A program made the translations under genes and the position numbers. Below the pieces are notes generated by a model. It made no database searches and had not been told where the DNA came from. It saw nothing but the letters and a program-made list of their open reading frames with translations. Below, one piece after another: positions 57,455 through 60,999 of a stretch of DNA of 60,999 nt. The stretch spans positions 1 through 60,999 of the forward strand of contig CAIKAS010000061.1 in assembly GCA_903825445.1 (NCBI GenBank). Reading direction: 5' to 3'. Origin of the DNA: an uncultured Acidobacteriia bacterium. GTDB taxonomy: Bacteria; Acidobacteriota; Terriglobia; Bryobacterales; Bryobacteraceae. Every line of letters begins with the position of its first letter. Within the stretch, counting starts at the first letter, position 1.

Positions 57455-57626
57455 GATCGACCTTGTTGTTTGAGTTAATTTACCACGCCTGCCCGAGTTC
57501 AGGCAAAACGGGTCTTTCTGAGCCGAAAAGAACGAGGCAGCGGCGCGGCCGATTGATTCCGTAAATTGGCCTCATCCGCGCTGTTCTTGAACTCCGTCGC
57601 ATTGACGGCCGGACCGTCAGTCGAAG

Positions 57627-58058
57627 TCAATGCTCCGGGACGCGGTCCAGCAATTCCGAAAGCGCCGCGTGAGCGTCCCCCATCATATTCGCTCCAACAC
57701 TCTTCAGAAACCGCGAGTAGCGTAGTTTTCCACGCGCGACAGAAGTTTGCCGTGTGTCCTCGTCGGTGTCGGGCAGCGTACTGAGAATCACTTTGGCCAG
57801 CGCGTCCATATACGCGAATAGAGCCTGGTGGCCCGTGCCGACCCGCCGGACTTGCTCCGAATACCTTTCGAGAGATCCTGCGATACGCCGCTCAGAGTCA
57901 TCGAGTGTCGCGTCCACGCCACGCAGTTCCTTCTCGACCGCCGCCCGTATGAACGCGCTCGGACTCGCGAAGTCGCGGAGCCTCGCCGCCTGAACCACAG
58001 CCTTGTGGGTCGCCTCGCTGAACCGAACTCCGGTGATTCTGGTGGCTTTTTTCCTCAT
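57627..58058 (-). CDS. Ribbon-helix-helix-like DNA-binding protein
   Basis: 143 residues from ATG 58058, preceded by AAAGGGG (TTG 58064 is upstream). The first 50 residues (RITGVRFSEATHKAVVQAARLRDFASPSAFIRAAVEKEL) match a CopG/MobC-type RHH motif; the rest is helical. It could be a repressor or a mobilisation accessory protein. No relaxase gene adjoins it. Confidence 0.6.
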   Translation of the reverse strand: MRKKATRITGVRFSEATHKAVVQAARLRDFASPSAFIRAAVEKELRGVDATLDDSERRIAGSLERYSEQVRRVGTGHQALFAYMDALAKVILSTLPDTDEDTRQTSVARGKLRYSRFLKSVGANMMGDAHAALSELLDRVPEH

Positions 58059-58415
58059 CGGCAACGCCCCTTTCTGGCGTTAAACATATGTTAAACGAAC
58101 ACGCGATTCTGTTCAACAGCCTAACCCACTGAAATCGGGCGGGATCATCAGGCAAAACGAAGCTCCCGTAAAACGACCCTTTATGTTCCATTACCCGTGT
58201 TTTTCGCTTCGATGTCGGCTGGAATTGACTCTTCAGGTGCCCTCTGGGCGGGGCACTCTGTGATCTTTTGATGACTATCGAGATATTGTGCTGACTATTG
58301 AGGTTGGAACCGGCCTGCCCCTGAGGACCTTTGCGGATCTTTGTTGTCTTCTGTTGCCTTTTGTTATTTTTCAAAATTTCGTGTCCAAAAAACCCGGTTC
58401 TGAGCCGTTATATGT
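58059..58415. other. Intergenic region with two spaced repeats
   Basis: 357 bp with no gene. TGACTATCGAG (58272-58282) and TGACTATTGAG (58292-58302) form a two-unit repeat with 20-bp period, resembling small regulatory sites or iterons. The segment 58330-58385 is T-rich. It separates the divergent RHH gene and the next gene. Confidence 0.4.
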
Positions 58416-58811
58416 ATGGGGAACGAAGTTCCGTCGGATAAACTCGCTCTGTCCCCTCTCGAAGCGCTCTCGCGGGAGAACCCCGCGCAGCTGATGGCTC
58501 AGCTTCGTGCCTTCTGGCCTCAGGTACGGGAAGCATTAAAGGCCGGGCACACGCTCCGGGTGATCCATGAGCGTCTAAACCTGGCCGGGGTCCCGATCAG
58601 CTACAAGCTCCTTAGCCTCTACCGCGGCCGCATTGAGCGGAGAAAAAAAGCACCCGCCGACACGGTACCCGCTGCTACGCCGTCTGCTCCCAGATCGCCG
58701 ATCAGCGCTCCGCCGGCATTTGATCTCATTGCGAATTTGCGCGCGCAGGAACAGAAACGGAAGGGCTGGCCGTTTCCGTCAGGCCCACCCGACGAAAGCA
58801 AGCTCTTCTGA
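58416..58811 (+). CDS. Hypothetical helical protein, possible mobilisation accessory
   Basis: 131 residues. The N-terminal part (LRAFWPQVREALKAGHTLRVIHERLNLAGVPISYKLLSLYRGRI) is a helical, HTH-like unit similar in style to small conjugation/mobilisation accessory proteins such as TraK-type ones; the C-terminal third is Pro/Ala-rich and probably disordered. Start signal weak. It ends 20 bp before the excisionase start. Confidence 0.5.
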   Translation: MGNEVPSDKLALSPLEALSRENPAQLMAQLRAFWPQVREALKAGHTLRVIHERLNLAGVPISYKLLSLYRGRIERRKKAPADTVPAATPSAPRSPISAPPAFDLIANLRAQEQKRKGWPFPSGPPDESKLF

Positions 58812-58831
58812 GAAGAAAAGGAAACCCAACT

Positions 58832-59053
58832 ATGCAGAATTTCTTGACGGAAAAGGAAGTGGCCCAACAGATCAAAGTGAGTCTCGCATCCCTCCGACGT
58901 TGGCGGTTGTTGCAGCGCGGCCCTCGCTTCGTCAAAGTTGGCGCGTTGGTTCGGTATCGCGCTGAGAACCTGGAGCAGTGGCTGGAGACCCTGCCAGCTG
59001 GCGGTACTGCGCCTCAGCAGCAGGAAGTCCGTCTGCGGATGGCATCGGGCTGA
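58832..59053 (+). CDS. AlpA/excisionase-type HTH protein
   Basis: 73 residues with the winged-helix excisionase pattern FLTEKEVAQQIKVSLASLRRWRLLQRGPRFVKVGALVRYR. It probably regulates integrase expression and excision. AAAGGAAA precedes the ATG; the integrase gene follows after 142 bp. Confidence 0.82.
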   Translation: MQNFLTEKEVAQQIKVSLASLRRWRLLQRGPRFVKVGALVRYRAENLEQWLETLPAGGTAPQQQEVRLRMASG

Positions 59054-59195
59054 CCGCGCCGCCAACTACGATATTGGATGGCGGTTCAGTATCGAGCGTC
59101 TCTAGGAGATTCCCCCGAAAACAGCAAACTTGATCGGCGCCCGAAAGGAGCCGGACAAAAGACAGAATCGAAGGTAGCGAAAAAAGGAGCGAACA

Positions 59196-60329
59196 ATGAG
59201 CGTCTATAGGCCGAAGCGTAAAAGCGAGGCCTCGAAATTTTACGTGTGCGAATTCTTCATTCACGGAAAACGCATTCAGGAGTCAACGGGAACCACCAGC
59301 AAGACAGTGGCGAAGGAATACGAGAAACTCCGTCGCAGTGAGTTGGAACGCGCGGCGACGGGCATGCCAACCGAACAGAAGGCCAACCGCATCCGCACGG
59401 TAGCAGAGGTAGTGAAGCCATATTTGGAAGCGTACGAACTCAATCATCGGGCAAAGAGCATTCTGTTTTCCAGGGGAAGACTGGAGCATGTGTGCCGGGT
59501 TCTGGGAACGGTGCTGCTCTCCGATCTCACCGAAGACCGTGTACTCGCTTATATCCGGCAGCGTCAGGGTGAAAAGGTCTCCGGCCGGACAATCAACATG
59601 GAACTCGGTGAATTGAGTCGCGCCATGGGTCATCCGTGGTCACTCCTTTGGCCGAAGGTGAAGAAACTCGAAGAGCGAAAAAATGTGGGTCGTGCCTTGG
59701 CGTCGGAAGAGCAGCATCGGCTTCTGGACGGCCTGAAGGATCGCCGCACTCCCCACCTACAAACGCTGGTCCCGTTGCTTCTCCTGACGGGCATGAGGGC
59801 CGGCGAGGCCTTGTCTCTGACCTGGGGCCAAGCCGATCTGATCGGCAAGACGCTCACCGTGGGCCGGGCGAAGACTTCAAATGGAACCGGCCGAGTCATC
59901 CCGATCAACGATGAACTGGCGACGATTCTTGCGGCTCACCGCGCTTGGTTTGTGGGAGAGTTCGATGAACCACTGCCCGATCATTACCTTTTTCCGTGGG
60001 GCAAGCCTCGCCCGTGCGATCCTTCCAGGCACGCTACGGATATCACCTGGGGATGGGATGAACTGCGGACCGATACCGGCGTGCGGTGCCGGTTGCATGA
60101 TCTTCGGCACACGTTCGCAACGCGACTGGCAGAGAATGGCGCTTCAGAGTCCACGATGCTTGCGCTGATGGGTCACATGAGCAGAGCGATGCTTGAACGC
60201 TATTCACATATTCGGATGGCCGCAAAACGCGAAGCGGTGTCGGGCGTCACGTTGCGGCAGAAGGTAGAGAATTCAGAGGTAGTCCCTGTGAAAGTCCCTG
60301 TAGTGGCGCAGATTGCCACGATTCAATGA
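59196..60329 (+). CDS. Tyrosine-type site-specific integrase
   Basis: 377 residues. Arm-binding N-terminal part, core-binding part, then the catalytic domain with Arg201 (LLTGMRAGEALSLTW), His301 and Arg304 (LHDLRHTFATR), His327 (LMGHMSRAM) and Tyr336 (LERYSHI). AAGGAG precedes the ATG. It lies against the intact tRNA-Lys, and its last 16 residues (VVPVKVPVVAQIATIQ) are encoded by a DNA segment that is repeated at the other end of the island. Confidence 0.95.
   Translation: MSVYRPKRKSEASKFYVCEFFIHGKRIQESTGTTSKTVAKEYEKLRRSELERAATGMPTEQKANRIRTVAEVVKPYLEAYELNHRAKSILFSRGRLEHVCRVLGTVLLSDLTEDRVLAYIRQRQGEKVSGRTINMELGELSRAMGHPWSLLWPKVKKLEERKNVGRALASEEQHRLLDGLKDRRTPHLQTLVPLLLLTGMRAGEALSLTWGQADLIGKTLTVGRAKTSNGTGRVIPINDELATILAAHRAWFVGEFDEPLPDHYLFPWGKPRPCDPSRHATDITWGWDELRTDTGVRCRLHDLRHTFATRLAENGASESTMLALMGHMSRAMLERYSHIRMAAKREAVSGVTLRQKVENSEVVPVKVPVVAQIATIQ
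60281..60302 (+). repeat. Right copy of the 22-bp element-end repeat (possible arm-type site)
   Basis: Identical to 50381-50402, tandem of two AGTCCCTGT units, embedded in the integrase coding end where it encodes PVKVPV. It lies 47 bp from the right attachment site. Confidence 0.6.
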
Positions 60330-60348
60330 TCTGTATGTGATTGAAAGA

Positions 60349-60426
<78 letters not shown>

Positions 60427-60621
60427 ACGAAGTTCCCATTCTACCATCCGTTCGCTTTCGTGCGAACACACATTTGCAACTCATTTTTTGTCGCTTGGGC
60501 GACCGACCCGAACTGGATGGACTTTCCTACCGTTTGGGCGGACATGCTCGTTGGAGGCGAGACGAAGGTCGCGGCACTTCGAGCCTTGCCGAACACGGCT
60601 ATATCGGGAGCGGGTCAATGC
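60427..60621. other. Flank after tRNA-Lys without a gene
   Basis: 195 bp between the tRNA and the repeat element. Only low-quality ORFs cross it, without start signals. Nothing else is recognised. Confidence 0.5.
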
Positions 60622-60999
60622 GAGTCACAACGATCTGAAGAATATTCGTACTCCCGCACATCATTCTGATGTAAAAAGAGTTAGCGTAATTCACCAGCGC
60701 TGGACGGCCGCAACAGCCGCACCGATTCCGCCGTGCCTGCGTGGTACTTTCCGATTGAGTCGTACTGGTCGTCCCTGACAAAGGGCTCCGGCCGAAGGGT
60801 CTTTCACAATCGAATATTGACCGACGTGATCGTCACGCCAGAAGTGTCATGCTGCCCGACCGGATAGGTTCGTTCTGCAAACCGCCCATCTTGCGAGGCA
60901 GATTTGGTAATCTGCCCGCGGGTTGGCGCAAGCCAACCCGCCGGTCCGAGTTCGTTTTGCAAAAGCGCCCGGTCCGAGTTCGTTTTGCAAAAGCGCCCG
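60622..60999 (+). repeat. Dispersed hairpin-rich repeat, copy B (cut by window edge)
   Basis: Related to 29536-29940 (same block order, diverged). It contains a perfect 10-bp stem GCGGGTTGGC-GCAA-GCCAACCCGC (60918-60941) with a GNRA-type loop. A 28-bp unit beginning GGTCCGAGTTCG occurs twice in tandem (60943-60970 and 60971-60998). No gene is inside. Confidence 0.65.

Overview
The window looks like a chromosomal segment of an Acidobacteriota bacterium, most likely from the Solibacter/Bryobacter group. The pointers are a Soli_TIGR03435-family protein (35890-36633), several Tat-exported enzymes, a DUF1501/DUF1800 pair, an Hfq-like protein with an extended N-terminus, high GC content and hairpin-rich dispersed intergenic repeats. 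All names below come from reading protein motifs by eye; no database search was run.

Layout. 1-1010: sulfate-assimilation genes (start of cysC, then cysH) and tRNA-Gly(GCC). 1134-7131: a DinB-like protein, then dnaA, an AT-rich spacer that may be oriC, dnaN and gyrB, with no recF between them. 7153-10584: a lasso-peptide locus containing a small precursor gene missed by ordinary ORF calling (8355-8510), an HPr-kinase-like lasso kinase, a nucleotidyltransferase, B2 protease, B1/PqqD recognition protein and a TPR protein. The lasso cyclase is not in the window. 10659-13032: thioesterase, amino-acid-oxidase-like protein and Hfq. 13210-18793: exported plant-polysaccharide enzymes (GH-like, GH28, CE15). 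18927-29413: PAP2, PHP, an S46 peptidase, threonine dehydratase, QueA, a PQQ dehydrogenase, CHRD and metallophosphoesterase proteins. 29536-29940: a dispersed hairpin repeat. 30089-41231: MFS transporter, radical SAM protein, TPR protein, split EamA pair, TonB, TIGR03435, HpnK, an Mla lipid-transport operon and a P1 peptidase. 41248-50132: DUF1501/DUF1800, an RRM protein, and an operon of Omp85-like barrel, DUF4390 and an NtrY/NtrX-like two-component system.

50205-60397 is a roughly 10.2-kb genomic island inserted at the 3' end of a tRNA-Lys(CTT) gene. It has 49-bp direct repeats at its ends, a tyrosine integrase beside the intact tRNA, an AlpA-type excisionase, and a 22-bp repeat near both ends that may be integrase arm sites. 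Its cargo is an XRE/nucleotidyltransferase toxin-antitoxin-like pair with a perfect palindromic operator; a tightly coupled three-gene operon (BadF-like ASKHA ATPase, a 658-aa protein with a possible PIN-like nuclease domain, and a nucleoside phosphorylase with an N-terminal extension); and a convergent two-TM protein. The three-gene operon is the best candidate for an undescribed conflict or anti-phage system. The lasso locus is the best candidate for a new natural product.

How the parts work together. The lasso precursor carries a W-x2-P-x-I motif for B1 recognition, a Thr at -2 for B2 cleavage, an acidic residue at core position 9 for ring closure and a C-terminal Ser for the kinase. In the island, the three genes share 4-bp or very short junctions, which argues for one complex or pathway that senses a ligand (ATPase), may cut RNA (PIN-like) and may deplete a nucleotide or nucleoside (phosphorylase).
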